From Erpobdella octoculata (lineage: Eukaryota > Annelida > Clitellata > Hirudinida > Erpobdellidae): 64,000 bases of DNA. A program made the position numbers and the translations under genes. How positions within the stretch are numbered: the first letter of the stretch is position 1; the number at the start of each line of letters is the position of its first letter. The stretch is from NCBI GenBank assembly GCA_963978895.1, contig OZ022243.1, positions 17,028,789 through 17,092,788 on the forward strand, in the 5' to 3' direction. This document shows positions 1-12,486 of this stretch, piece by piece. The notes below the pieces were generated by a model. The model was not told the origin of the DNA, did not search any database, and saw only the letters and a program-made list of their open reading frames with translations.

Positions 1-1481
1 CAATGTATATCTCGAAAACCAAAAATGAGGAGATTTTGAAATTTGGTATATAGATTTTTTTTTGAAAAATAAAAAGATACATGTTTCACCATTTTTTGAA
101 AATTCGGTTTCCCGGACCTCAAATGTGGGTTGGAAAATTTGGTTATTTGGTTTTTAAAGTAGCTTCTACTCAAAATCTGTTAATGCTACAGGAGTAAAAA
201 TTAGTATTTAGTTTCTACTCCAAAAATAATAAAATACGTGTTTTAGCATTTTTTGAAAATTTGGTTTCCAGGACTTCAAATATGGGGTGGAAAATAGGGC
301 TAATTGTCTTATATAGTAACTGCTACTCAAAAACAGTAAATACCACAGATGTAAAAATTATTATTTAGTTTCGTTTCTAAAAATAAAGATATACGTGTTT
401 CACCATTTTTTACAAATTTGGTTTCCCGGACCTCAAATGTGGGTTGGAAAATTGGGTTATTTGGTTTTTAAAGTAGCTTCTACTCAAAAACTGTTAATGC
501 TACAAAAGTAAAAATTAGTATATAGTTTCTACTCTAAAAATAATGATATACGGGTTTCAAAATTTTTTGAAAATTTGGTTTCCAGGACTTCAAATGTGGG
601 GTGGAAAATAGGGTTATTTGGTTTTTAAAGTAACTGCTACTCAACAACTGTAATTGCCACAGATGTAAAAATTAATACTTAGTATCTACTCAAAAAAAAT
701 GATATACGTGTTTTACCATTTTTTTAAAATTTGGTTTCCAGGACCTCAAATGTGGGGTGGAAAATAAGATTATTTGGTTTTTAATGTAACTGCTACTCGA
801 AAACTGTAGATGCTACAGGAGTAAAAATTAGTATTTGGTTTCTACTCCAGAAATAATGATATACGTGTTTTACCATTTTTTGAAAATTTGGTTTCCAGGA
901 CTTCAAATATGAGGTGGAAAATAGGGTTACTTGGTTTTTAAAGTAACTGCTACTCAAAAACTGTAAATGCTACAAAAGTAAAATTAGTATTTGGTTTCTA
1001 CTCTAAAAATAATGATATACGTGTTTCACCATTTTTTGAAAATTTGGTTTCCAGGACCTCAAATGTGAAGTGGAAAAAAGGTTATTTGATTTTAAAATAA
1101 CTGCTACTCAAAAACTGTAAGTGCTACAGATGTGAAAATTAGTATTTTGAAATTTTGTGCGGGTTAGAAGTAGATGAGTTCAGTTTATCACCGGACGGAC
1201 GGGCCAAGCCTTCATACGGCCCTGCCCAAACCTTAAATCATGGTGGGACGGGCCGAAGTTTTTCATCAAGTATATAGAACTTCTAGGCCTTTAAAAACGG
1301 GCCGTGCCCATATTAGACGGGCCGTGCCGGGCCAGGAATTTCGGTTTTTGAAACGGGCTGGGCCAAGTTGTCGACGGACCGAGCCGAGACCTAAAAAATT
1401 GATCCGTGCAGTACTCTACTATGTATCCATGGTTCAAATTCTCTAATTTCATGCGAGCGAAGCCGCTACGGGCACTGCTAG
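1..1481 (+). mobile_element. Helitron-like element copy A (5' part beyond window)
   Basis: Repetitive element running into the window from the left. It contains about seven tandem units of roughly 156 bp (landmarks GGACCTC or GGACTTC recur near 113, 270, 430, 583, 740, 897 and 1052), then a GC-rich tail with repeated GGGCCG-type words. It ends in a small hairpin (AGCG-AAGC-CGCT) followed about 11 bases later by CTAG. A 3' hairpin plus CTRR, with insertion between A and T, is the known Helitron/Helentron signature. The internal tandem array resembles non-autonomous HINE/DINE-type relatives. The family assignment is inference; the repeat structure is directly visible. Confidence 0.7.
60..1140. 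repeat. 156-bp tandem repeat array
   Basis: About seven diverged units of roughly 156 bp. Each has a block like GGTTTCCAGGACCTCAAATG, a GGTTATTTGGTTTTTAAAGT block and a TACTCAAAAACTGTAAATGC block. The same unit recurs in the arrays at 1740-2345, 3455-4215, 4880-5850 and 61255-62200. I see no coding function. Confidence 0.85.
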
Positions 1482-1483
1482 TA

Positions 1484-2783
1484 TCTATATATATAAAAGA
1501 ACATGTCCTGACTGACTGACTGACTGATAATCAACGCCGAGCTCAAACGCCTCATCCTAGGAACGTGAAATTTGGAACTTATATTACTTTTATTGCGTAA
1601 GAATCCACTAAGAAAGGATTTTTAAAAATTTTGCTCCTGAGGGGGAAAAACTGGAAAACAAACTTTTTTCCAAAACAATATATCTCGAAAACCAAAAATG
1701 AGGAGATTTTGAAATTTGGTATGTGGATTCTTCTTGAAAAATAAAAAAATACGTGTTTCAACATATTTTGAAAATTCGGTTTCTCGGACCTCAAATGTGG
1801 GTTGGAAAATTGGGTTATTTGGTTTTTAAAGTAGCTGCTACTCAAAAACTGTGAATGCTACAGGAGTAAAAATTAGTATTAATTTCTACTCCAAAAATAA
1901 TGAAATACATGTTTTAGCATTTTTTGAAAATTTGGTTTCCAGGACTTCAAATGTGGGGTAGAAAATTGGGTTATTTGTTTTTTAAAGTAACTGCTACTCA
2001 AAAACTGTAAATACCACAGATGTAAAAATTAGTATTTAGTTTCTATTCTAGAAATAAAGATATACGTGTTTTACCATTTTTTGAAAACTTGGTTTCCAGG
2101 ACTTTAAATATGGGGTGGAAAAAAAGGTTACTTGGTTTTTAAAGTAACTGCTATTCAAAAACTGTAAATGCTCTAGAAGTAAAATTAGTATTTAGTTTCT
2201 ACTCTAAAAATAATGATATACGTGTTTCACCATTTTTTGAAAATTTGGCTTCCAGGACCTCAAATGTGAAGTGGAAAAAGGGTTATCTGATTTTAAAATA
2301 ACTGCTACTCAAAAACTGTAAGTGCTACAGATGTGAAAATTAGTATTTTGAGGTTTTGTGCCGGTTAAAATTAGATGAGTTCAGTTTATCACCGGACGGA
2401 CGTGCCAAACCGTTATTTTAGGGTCTTCATACGGCCCTGCCCAAACCTTAAATCAAGGTGGGACGGGCCGCCGAGATTTTTAACCAAGTATATAGACATT
2501 TTAGTGATTTTATGGTGTTCAGACGGGCCGGGCTAAACCTGAAGTCAAGGTGGGACGGGCCGAAGTTTTTCATCAAGTTTATAGAACTTCTAGGCCTGTA
2601 AAAACGGGCCGGACCCATATTAGACGAGCCGGGCCAGGACTTTTGGTTTTTGAAACGGCCTGGGCCAAGTTGTCGACGGGCCGAGCCGAGACCTAAAAAA
2701 TTGATCCTTGCAGTACTCTACTATGTATGCACGGTTCAAATTCTCTAATTTCATGCGAGCGAAGCCGCTACGGGCACTGCTAG
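1484..2783 (+). mobile_element. Helitron-like element copy B, full length
   Basis: Complete 1300-bp copy. It starts with TCTATATATATAAAAGAACA, a (GACT)n run and the GCGTT-containing head found in the other copies, carries about four 156-bp units, and ends with the same hairpin and CTAG at 2780-2783. It is preceded by A (1483) and followed by T (2784), as expected for insertion into an AT dinucleotide. It lies two bases after the end of copy A, so the two copies are head to tail. No protein is encoded, so it would depend on another element for movement. Confidence 0.75.
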
Positions 2784-2841
2784 TCAAATTATAAACCACC
2801 GATAGCAGAGACGAGGGAGAAGTTGGCTGCGCAGCTGGATC

Positions 2842-3455
2842 CAGGGCCGTAACCAGCTATGGAGCCGGGGGGCCTGGGCCCCCCCCCCCCAGTTTTTTTC
2901 AGTTTTGGTCGGGCCCCCCAGCTCAATCAGCCCCCCCCCCAGTTTTTTGTATTGCTGTCTAGTTCAACAAAGCAAATGTTGGCAAAGGATGATAAATTGT
3001 GTATGATTTAAAAACATGCCTTAAAATGCCAAGTACATGTCGTCTTTTATCCAAAACGAGGTAATCGAATTGATGGCACAGATGGTACAAGTTTTGATTG
3101 TCGAAGAATGCAAAGATTCTGACATTAACTGGTATTCGATCAAGTGCCACAAAAGTCAAGATCAGTGCAATGTTGAGGATATGTTGATTGTCATTCGCTA
3201 TGTGCGTTGTGGAAAGGCAATAGAGCACATGATCTCAATGATCAAGGCTAGTGAGATAGATTCTAAAAGCCTGACACGTTTGCTGCTTACACAGCTACAG
3301 GCTCAGCAGCTGGACCCCGCTCGAATTTTGAGTCAATGTTATGACGACGCCAGTGTAATGAACGGCGAAAAGAGAGGTGTCCAGAAAATATTGCAAAACA
3401 TTCTGGGCCGCCGAATTCCGTACGTGCACGGCATCGCCAACTCCATCATGTGGTT
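2842..3455 (+). pseudogene. hAT-type transposase fragment
   Basis: An open stretch from 3037 reads as an interior part of a hAT/DUF4371-type transposase: it has the words LTRLLLTQLQ and ILSQCYDDASVMNG, followed by GVQK and YVHG. In this family the QCYDGA-x-MSG segment precedes an H-rich motif. A CAGGGCC-type end with a run of G and C lies at 2842-2900 and could be the left terminus. The coding similarity stops near 3455, where the 156-bp repeats of copy C begin, so the 3' two thirds are gone. Treat as a dead relic. Confidence 0.65.
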
Positions 3456-4463
3456 GCGCACAAATACTAATTTTTACTCCTGTAGCATCTACAGTTTTCG
3501 AGTAGCAGTTACATTAAAAAGCAAATAACCTTATTTTCTCCCCACATTTGAGGTCCTGGAAACCAAATTTTAAAAAAATGGTAAAACACGTATATCTTTT
3601 TTTTTAGAATAAAAACTAAATACTAATTTTTACATCTGTGGTATTTACAATTTTTGAGTAGCAGTTACTTTAAAAAACAAATAACCCTATTTTCCACCCC
3701 ATATTTGAAGTCCTGGAAACCAAATTTTCAAAAAATGCTAAAACACGTATATCATTATTTCTGGAGTAGAAACAAAATACTAATTTTTACTCCTGTAGCA
3801 TCTACAGTTTTCGAGTAGCAGTTACATTAAAAAGCAAATAACCTTATTTTCTCCCCACATTTGAGGTCCTGGAAACCAAATTTTAAAAAAATGGTAAAAC
3901 ACGTATATCTTTATTTTTAGAATAAAAACTAAATACTAATTTTTACATCTGTGGTATTTACAATTTTTGAGTAGCAGTTACTTTAAAAAACAAATAACCC
4001 TATTTTCCACCCCATATTTGAAGTCCTGGAAACCAAATTTTCAAAAAATGCTAAAACACGTATTTCATTTTTTTGGAGTAGAAACTAAATACTAATTTTT
4101 ACTCCTGTAGCATTCACAGTTTTTGAGTAGCAGCTACTTTAAAAACCAAATAACCCAATTTTACAACCCATATTTGAGGTCCGGGAAACCGAATTTTCAA
4201 AAAATGGAGAAACACGTATCTTTTTATTTTTCAAGAAGAATCCATATACCAAATTTCAAAATCTCTTCATTTTTGGTCTTCGAGATATACATTGTTTTAG
4301 AAAAAAAATTGTTTTTCAGTTTCTTCCCCTCAGGAGCAAAATTTTCAAAACTCTTTTCTTAGTGAATGCTTACGAAATAAAAATAATATAAGTTCTAAAT
4401 TTCACGTTCCTAGGATGAGGCGTTTGAGCTCGGCGTTGAAGATCAGTCAATATATATATATAT
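3455..4463 (-). mobile_element. Helitron-like element copy C, 3' end missing
   Basis: Minus-strand copy of the CTAG-ended family. It carries about five 156-bp units and the head segment containing the reverse complement of CCTAGGAACGTGAAATTTGG. Its 5' head runs into (TA)n at 4450-4463; the 3' hairpin and CTAG end are missing because the copy starts directly in hAT-derived sequence. Confidence 0.65.
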
Positions 4464-4464
4464 A

Positions 4465-6119
4465 CTAGCAGTGCCCGTAGCGGCTTCGCTCGCATGAAAT
4501 TAGAGAGTTTGAACCGTGCATCCATAGTAGAGATCAATTTTTTAGGTCTCGGCTCAGCCCGTCGACAACTTAGCCCAGTCCGTTTTAAAAACCCAAACTC
4601 CTGGCCCAGCACAGCCCGTCTGAATTAGGCTCGCCCATTCTTACAGGCCTAGAAGTTCTATATACTTGATGAAAAACTTCGGCCCGTCCCACCTTGACTT
4701 CAGGTTTGGCCCGGCCAAACTGAAGACCCTTAAATCACTAAAATATATATATACTTGGTGAAAAACCTCGGCCCGTCCCACTTTGATTTAGGGTTTGGCC
4801 TGGCCCGTGTGAAGACTCTAAAATAACGGCTTGGCCCGGCCGGTGATAAACTGGACTCAGCTACTTTTAACTGGCACAAAACTTAAAAATACTAATTTTT
4901 ACATTTGTAGCACTTTCAGTTTTTGAGTAGCAGTTATTTTGAAATCAAATAACCCTTATTTCCTCCCCACATTTGAGGTCGTGGAAACCAAATTTTTTAA
5001 AAATGTTGAAACACTTATACCATTATTTTTTTTAGTAAATACTAAATACTTATTTTGACATCTGTAGCATTCACAGTTTTTGAGTAGCAGTTACTTTAAA
5101 AACCAAAGAAACCTTTTTTCCACCCCACATTTGAGGTCATGAAAACCAAAATTTCAAAAAATGGTGAAACACATCTATCCTTATTTTTAGAGTAGAAACT
5201 AAATACTAATTTTTACTTTTGTAGCATTTACAGTTGTTGAGTAGCAGTTACTTTAAAAACCAAATAACCCTATTTTCCACCCCACATTTGAAGTCCTGGA
5301 AACCAAATTTTCAAAAAATGGTGAAACACGTATATCATTATTTTTAGAGTAGAAACCAAATACTAATTTTTACTTTTGTAGCATTAACAGTTTTTGGGTA
5401 GAAGCTACTTTAAAAACCAAATAACCCAATTTTCCAACCCACATTTGAGGTCCGGGAAACCAAATTTGTAAAAAATGGTGAAACATGTGTATCTTTATTT
5501 TTAGAAAAGAAACTAAATAATAATTTTTACATCTGTGGTATTTACTGTTTTTGAGTAGCAGTTACTATAAAAGACAATTAGCCCTATTTTCCACCCCACA
5601 TTTGAAGTCCTGGAAACCAAATTTTCAAAAAATGCTAAAACACGTATTTCATTATTTTTGGAGTAGAAACTAAATACTAATTTTTATTCCTGTAGCATTA
5701 ACAGTTTTTGAGTAGAAGCTACTTTAAAAACCAAATAACCCAATTTTCCAACCCACATTTGAGGTCCGGGAAACCGAATTTTCAAAAAATGGTGAAACAC
5801 GTATCTTTTTATTTTTCAAAAAAAAATCTATATACCAAATTTCAAAATCTCCTCATTTTTGGTTTTCGAGATATACATTGTTTTAGAAAAAAGTTTGTTT
5901 TCCAGTTTTTTCCCCTCATGAGCAAAATTTTCAAAAATCCTTTCTTAGCGGATGTTTACGCTATAAAAGTAATATAAGTTCCAAATTTCACGTTCCTAGG
6001 ATGAGGCGTTTGAGCTCGGCGTTGATTATCAGTCAGTCATCAGTCAGTCAGTCAGTCAGTCAGTCAGTCAGTCAGTCAGTCAGTCAGTCAGTCAGGACAT
6101 GTTCTTTTATATATATAGA
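4465..6119 (-). mobile_element. Helitron-like element copy D, full length
   Basis: Minus-strand full copy of 1655 bp. The CTAG and hairpin 3' end is at 4465-4490, six or more 156-bp units fill 4880-5850, and the 5' head has an expanded (CAGT)n run at about 6030-6094. The 5' TC end lies at 6118-6119 and abuts a long (TA)n tract. The ORF readable through the CAGT and TA repeats at 6001-6336 is a low-complexity artefact. Confidence 0.75.
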
Positions 6120-6122
6120 TAT

Positions 6123-6268
<146 letters not shown>

Positions 6269-6269
6269 A

Positions 6270-7184
6270 TTTAAGGCCTAATTCATGTCGGAAACATTCA
6301 ATTCATATATTGTCATCCAGTATAAATCTTTCCTAAAAGTTTTAGAGCTCTAGGTAGTCGAAAAGTGGGTGAATTTTCGTTTCTAAGGTTTGATCACCAC
6401 AGACAAACAAACAAACAAACAAACAAACAAAGAGACGAGTGGAGTTAAATAAAAGTATTTAAAAATATTAGCAGAAATATATGATATTACTAAGTAGATA
6501 TAATTCAAAATGTATGAACAATACTACGTTTATCAACTAAGCTATATACTCAAGCATGAGTGAGCTAATAAAAAAAAATCTTTTGCTGAACAAAATCTTG
6601 GGAGGGAGGGCCGTCGTCCCCAGCCTCCAATCGTCGTCTCTGCCTGGACTGGCTCTCTATTTGCTTTTGTTGTAGTAAGTATGAGTGCCTTTTAGATCCA
6701 TCATAGATATCTATGAGAACCACAAGTTTACTAGTGTACAGTTCATACACAGAACAATGTTTTTGTATTAATATGTTTGTAACACATTCAATCTATCAAA
6801 ATGAACTTAGGGCGCTCATTTTCATTTACATTAACGCACGAATTCTGACGATCATAGACATGATTATCAGAATGATTTGACGAAAAGGTTGAAAATTAGC
6901 GCTTTCGAAATTACGAAAAGGCGCTATAAAAGTTAATTTTGACAGATTGATAATATAATGCTGGTGATGCATAATGATGGGTAAATGGTGCTGATATAAT
7001 TTTAGTGTTGTATAAAATTAATAATTTTTTTAAATTATTTAAAAAATTGTTGATAACTTTTCTATAACGACCCGAAATCCGCGTTCTTGTTTACCGGCCA
7101 TCCCTTAAGTCATTCTTCCCTCATATCGCTCCAGACTGTTCTAGTCGCTTTGGTTATCTGCGTGATTTGACAAAAAAGATTAAA
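6270..7184. other. intergenic region upstream of CCT4
   Basis: No convincing gene. Holds an AACA microsatellite (6401-6430), a GC-richer patch at 6595-6650 of unknown origin, and presumably the CCT4 promoter and 5' UTR just before 7185. I see no clear TATA box. Confidence 0.5.
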
Positions 7185-10100
7185 ATGCCTGAAGTTCAGA
7201 ATAAATCTAGCTACAAGGATAAGGACAAGCCTACTCAAATCCGTTACAGTAACATTACTGCAGCTAAAGGTGCTTTATTCGTGCTGTCATGCTCTTTCAA
7301 TTTGAATTGTAGTAATAAAACATAAATCATTTCGGTAATTGATTATTTTCTTGTTTTTAGCCGTGGCTGATGCTATTCGAACAAGTCTTGGCCCTCGCGG
7401 GATGGATAAAATGGTAACGCGTCCCAATACTTTGACTAGTTTTTTGAAAAAGCTAATGTTATGTGACTAACTTAGTTCGATAGACAGACTTATGGCAAGA
7501 CTAAGGAAATTTTTCAATGTATTCACTTTCAAGTGGTAGTTGATTAAAGTATTTTTTTACAGATTCAAAGTGGCAAGGGAGACGTAACAATTACAAATGA
7601 TGGTGCTACCATATTGAAGCAAATGCAAGTGCTTCATCCAGCTGCTAAAATGGTATAGTCATATAGATAATTCGAGTTATTGTATTTACATGAATCATAT
7701 GCTTTTATTGAATGTAGTTTTTACCATTATCTAGTTAGTGGAGCTCTCAAAAGCCCAAGACGTGGAAGCTGGAGATGGAACTACTACGGTAGTTGTTGTT
7801 GCAGGCAGTCTTCTTGATGCAGCTCAGAACCTTCTGCAAAAAGGTTAATTATTATTTTGAAACATTTTAAATGTATTTAATTATATTCAGTTCTCATCAT
7901 TAGTTATTACTCTTAGTTATAATTTTTAGTTTTAATTATTACTAAATAAAGGTATCCATCCAACCACAATTTCGGAATGTTTTCAAGCGGCTGCTTCAAA
8001 ATCATGCTCAATATTGGAAGAAATGGCCATGCCAATTGAACTGACAGATAGAGATTCTCTACTCAAGAGTGCTACAACTTCTCTCAATTCAAAAGTAGTT
8101 TAATATAGTTAGGAGTTTATTTGAAATTTTTTATATGAAATTATTTTGTTGCTACAGGTGGTCTCTCAATATTCAAGCGTTTTATCTCCAATTTGCGTTG
8201 ATAGTGTTCTAAAGGTAATTGATCCTACCAAAGACACAAATGTTGATCTTCATGACATCAAAATAATACAGAAATTAGGGTAAGTAATTGCACTGCACAA
8301 GTATATTTATTATTATTGACTTATATTAATCATGATGGATTACCTGCTCATTTTTTGCAGTGGAACAGTGGAGGACACAGAGCTTATTGATGGTCTTGTA
8401 TTCAATCAAAGGGCGGCTGGTCAGGGGGGTCCAAGCAAAGTTGAGAAAGCAAAAATTGGTCTCATCCAATTCTGCATTTCTCCTCCAAAGACAGATGTTA
8501 GCTTTTGATGCCGCCATCAAAATTGTTAACTTTTTAATAAACTCTTCACTGCATAATCAATAGATTTTAATCATATTGAAGGAATATGTTTTATTTTTTT
8601 TTATTATAACGGGTTTCATAATGTTTGACAGATGGAAAATCAAGTGATAGTTTCAGACTATACTCAGATGGATCGAGTTCTTAAAGAAGAAAGGCAGTAC
8701 ATCTTAAACATTGTTAAGCATATTGCCAAGACTGGATGCAATGTTCTTTTGATTCAGAAGTCTATCTTAAGGTAGTTTTTGCACATTTGTTTTTCTCAAA
8801 ATGTAGTAGTTAAAAACATCATCATAAATACTTTTTCTGTTCATTATTCTCTTGCAATTTTGATCAAGACACAAAATTCATCAATTACAGTTGTACTATG
8901 AATGGTTAGATACCCTAAAACTCTTTATAATGCAGGGATGCCGTTAATGATTTGGCTCTTCATTTCCTTGCAAAGATGAAGATAATGGTAGTAAAAGACA
9001 TAGAGAGGGAAGACATTGAATTTATTTGCAAGGTTTGATTGTATTATAGAAATTATTTTTAGCAACAGTTGTAATTTGAATCATAGAGTATATTTGTAAA
9101 AAAAAGTCACAGTAAATAAGGGCAAATGTCCACTCTGACTCCTGCATTTTTTTTAATTAATGCACCATAACTAGTCCCTTCTTTTTTCATGTTTTTCATG
9201 AGTAACAACAAATGTTGCAACTGAGATATCATTTAAAAATTGATTTTTTAATATAGAACTAGCCTGGTTTTAGAGGCGTTTCTCTTGCTATCTATTTCAT
9301 CCCTCGGTTTCTCTATATTTTGTTCCTCTCCCTCGTTTACTTTTTTTGGAGGAAGAGTGGTGGTATTTGGCCTGCCCGCCCTGGGTGACTGCAACCTATG
9401 CTACAGACAGACAGTTTATTTAAGCCTTAGACAAAATGCATAAGTTGAAAGAAATATAGAAATAATAATGATTATGATAATTATAATAATTAATGAATAC
9501 AAATAAATAAAACTTCTTATTAATAGAAAGCTAGAGTCTAAGTTAAAGGAATTTAAAAACACTGGGTAAACGTAAAATAGCTTTTGTTATTTTGGAGCAG
9601 GTTTGTTAAAAATTGCATAAAACCCTATTTAAATTAAAGTTGAATTTTTTATGCAATAACCATTTATGTTTTTACATAAATGTACACTGTTGGCCTAAAT
9701 AGGTTTTTTGGCCATAAATTAAGAGCAAATTTTTTTAAACCTTTTTTTTCTATTTAAAAACTACCTTGGTACCAAATTTAATTCAAATTGGTCTACCAGT
9801 TTAGATTTGTATAAAAGCAAACCAACATAAATGCATACAGTCATTTATCCATTCATTTAAATGACTGTGTGTGTGCATGTGCATGTATATATGTCCTTTA
9901 TGCATTGCGACACCATTCATCCGATCACAATAACATTTTTGCACAACCTTAAGAGTCAATAGATAAAGTTTTTGTGAAAAAATTGAAATCGGTCACAGAA
10001 TGAGTGGGATAGCGAGCGGAAACAGGAACTAGGGAAAGAAAGGGAACGGAAAAGCACAAGAGTAAGAGGGAAAGCTACCAGGAACGGGAGAGCAAGCAGG

Positions 10101-10784
10101 AAAGCGACCAGTAATTGGAGAGCAAGCAGGGAGGAAATTGGAGTGAGATAGAAAAACCTCTAAAAACCTTGGGCAACACCGGATACCTCACTAGTATTTA
10201 TTTATAGATTATTAATTGCATAATCTATAATGCTGTAAAGCTTTACTTAGTTTTATTAAGTGAATTATTCTGGATGGTGTAAACTCTTTCTAGACTATGA
10301 CGAGAATAGAAATAGTACACTATTGAAGTTATACATAAAAGCAAATTATTAGTTTTTTCTGCTGCTTTGTTATTAGCATAGGCTGGTGTGATAATTGATG
10401 TCATTAAGTAATTAATTTTTAGACTATCGGATGCCGACCAATAGCAAGTCTAGATCATTTCCAAGTTGATTTGCTTGGATCGGCTGATCTGGTGGAGGAA
10501 GTTCAGACTGGTGACAGCAAACTTGTCAAGGTAAAGTAGATGAATGCATCAATAAAACTATTTTAAATTGTGGATTGCCAAGAACTTATAAAAGTAATTT
10601 TCTCATGTTTCAATTTTTATGCTAAAATCAATAAGATAAATTGTTGTTGCAGGTCAGTGGTATTCATAACGTTGGAAAAACTGTGACGGTTTTGGTGAGG
10701 GGTTCCAATAAGCTGGTTCTTGAAGAAGCAGAGAGATCTATTCATGATGCCCTATGTGTCATAAGATGTCTTGTCAAGAAAAGG

Positions 10785-10840
<56 letters not shown>

Positions 10841-11841
10841 GGATGTCACAGGTACCCGAACCCGAGTTTGGTACTACCCGGTCTATTTCTGTTACCCGAA
10901 CTCGAACCCGAAAGTGTGAAAATTTGATACCCAAACCCGAAAATGTGAAAACTTGATACCCGAACCCAAAAATGTGAAAACTTGATACCCGAACTCGAAA
11001 ATGTGAAAACTTGATACCCGAACTCGAAAATTTATAAGCCTAATACCCGAACTCGGAGTTGTGAACAAATAAATCTTTATAAAAGCTGTGTCTTAGAGAT
11101 TAATAAATTACAAGTTTTGTTGACGTAACATATTATACTAATCGCGAGCGTAGAAGTTTTGTATTATCACCTTTGCGTAACAAATAACACAAATACGTTA
11201 TTTTATTAGTGATTGTGTAAACTAGACCACTAATCCGTTTGATTATAAGGCCGGACCGAGCCGCGAACGAACTAAAATAATTAAGCCTCCTTCGGTCGAA
11301 GAAATCGCGGATAGCCATGGCTCTAAACTTTTTACTTCAGTTATATAACCTTATATTTATTCATTCATATACTCAAAGTTTTTCTGATATAACAAAGACC
11401 CTATGTTATAAAGATAATCTTGCATAATCCTAAACTTTAACTGGCAAAGTCTATAAATGATCTATGCATCACAGTCATTTTATTGGCAAATGTGTAAGCT
11501 AGGACACTAATCCGCCTGATTACCCGACCGGACCGAGCCGCGAAAAAAATTATTAAATTACAATAATTTAAGAGGTAACGTATTATACTAATCGCAAGCC
11601 ATGCAAGTATTGTATTATCACCTTTGCGTAACAAATAACACAAATAGGTCATTTTATTGGTGAGTGTGTAAGCTAGACCACTAATCCGCCTGATTATCTG
11701 GCCGGACCGAGCCACGAACGAACTAAAATAATTAAGCCTCCTTCGGTCAAAGAAATCACATTATTTGGAAAGCTAAAAAAATAACTTGTTAGAGTTTATT
11801 CAATACGTGTAATGTCCAATGGATGAATTGATCATCCCTAA

Positions 11842-11920
<79 letters not shown>

Positions 11921-12443
11921 TAAAAGTCCTCTAGAGCGGTTGCTAAGAGCAACAAACCCTTTTTTGTATCTTGTCCATAGTAACTTGTTCCCTAAGAATA
12001 GACCGACAGACACGATATATATATATATATACATACATAGGGGGCGAGGGGGCAAGCGCCCCTAATTGTAGAATAGTTAAAAATAATAAACAAATATAAA
12101 TTTTGTACATAATATTTAGTAATAAACTTATAAATACAATCCACATTAAATAAAAATAAATTTAGTAAAGAGTTAAGCGCTCAATCAATGTATATGCTCA
12201 TTTCAACCATAAACAGTGTTGGATTTCCATTTATAGCGCACCCATTTTACCATTATTAGGATTGTTAGGTAGTTAGCAAAACTAATGTATAATGATACAC
12301 GATTAAATTTTAAACAATACATTATTAACAATAGTATAATGACAATAGTATAATGTCAACAATTTTTCAGGAGGGGAACTTCTCTTGCCCCTATGGGCGG
12401 GCACTCATGGATGTGCCCCATTAATAAAATACCGGGTCCGCCC

Positions 12444-12486
<43 letters not shown>

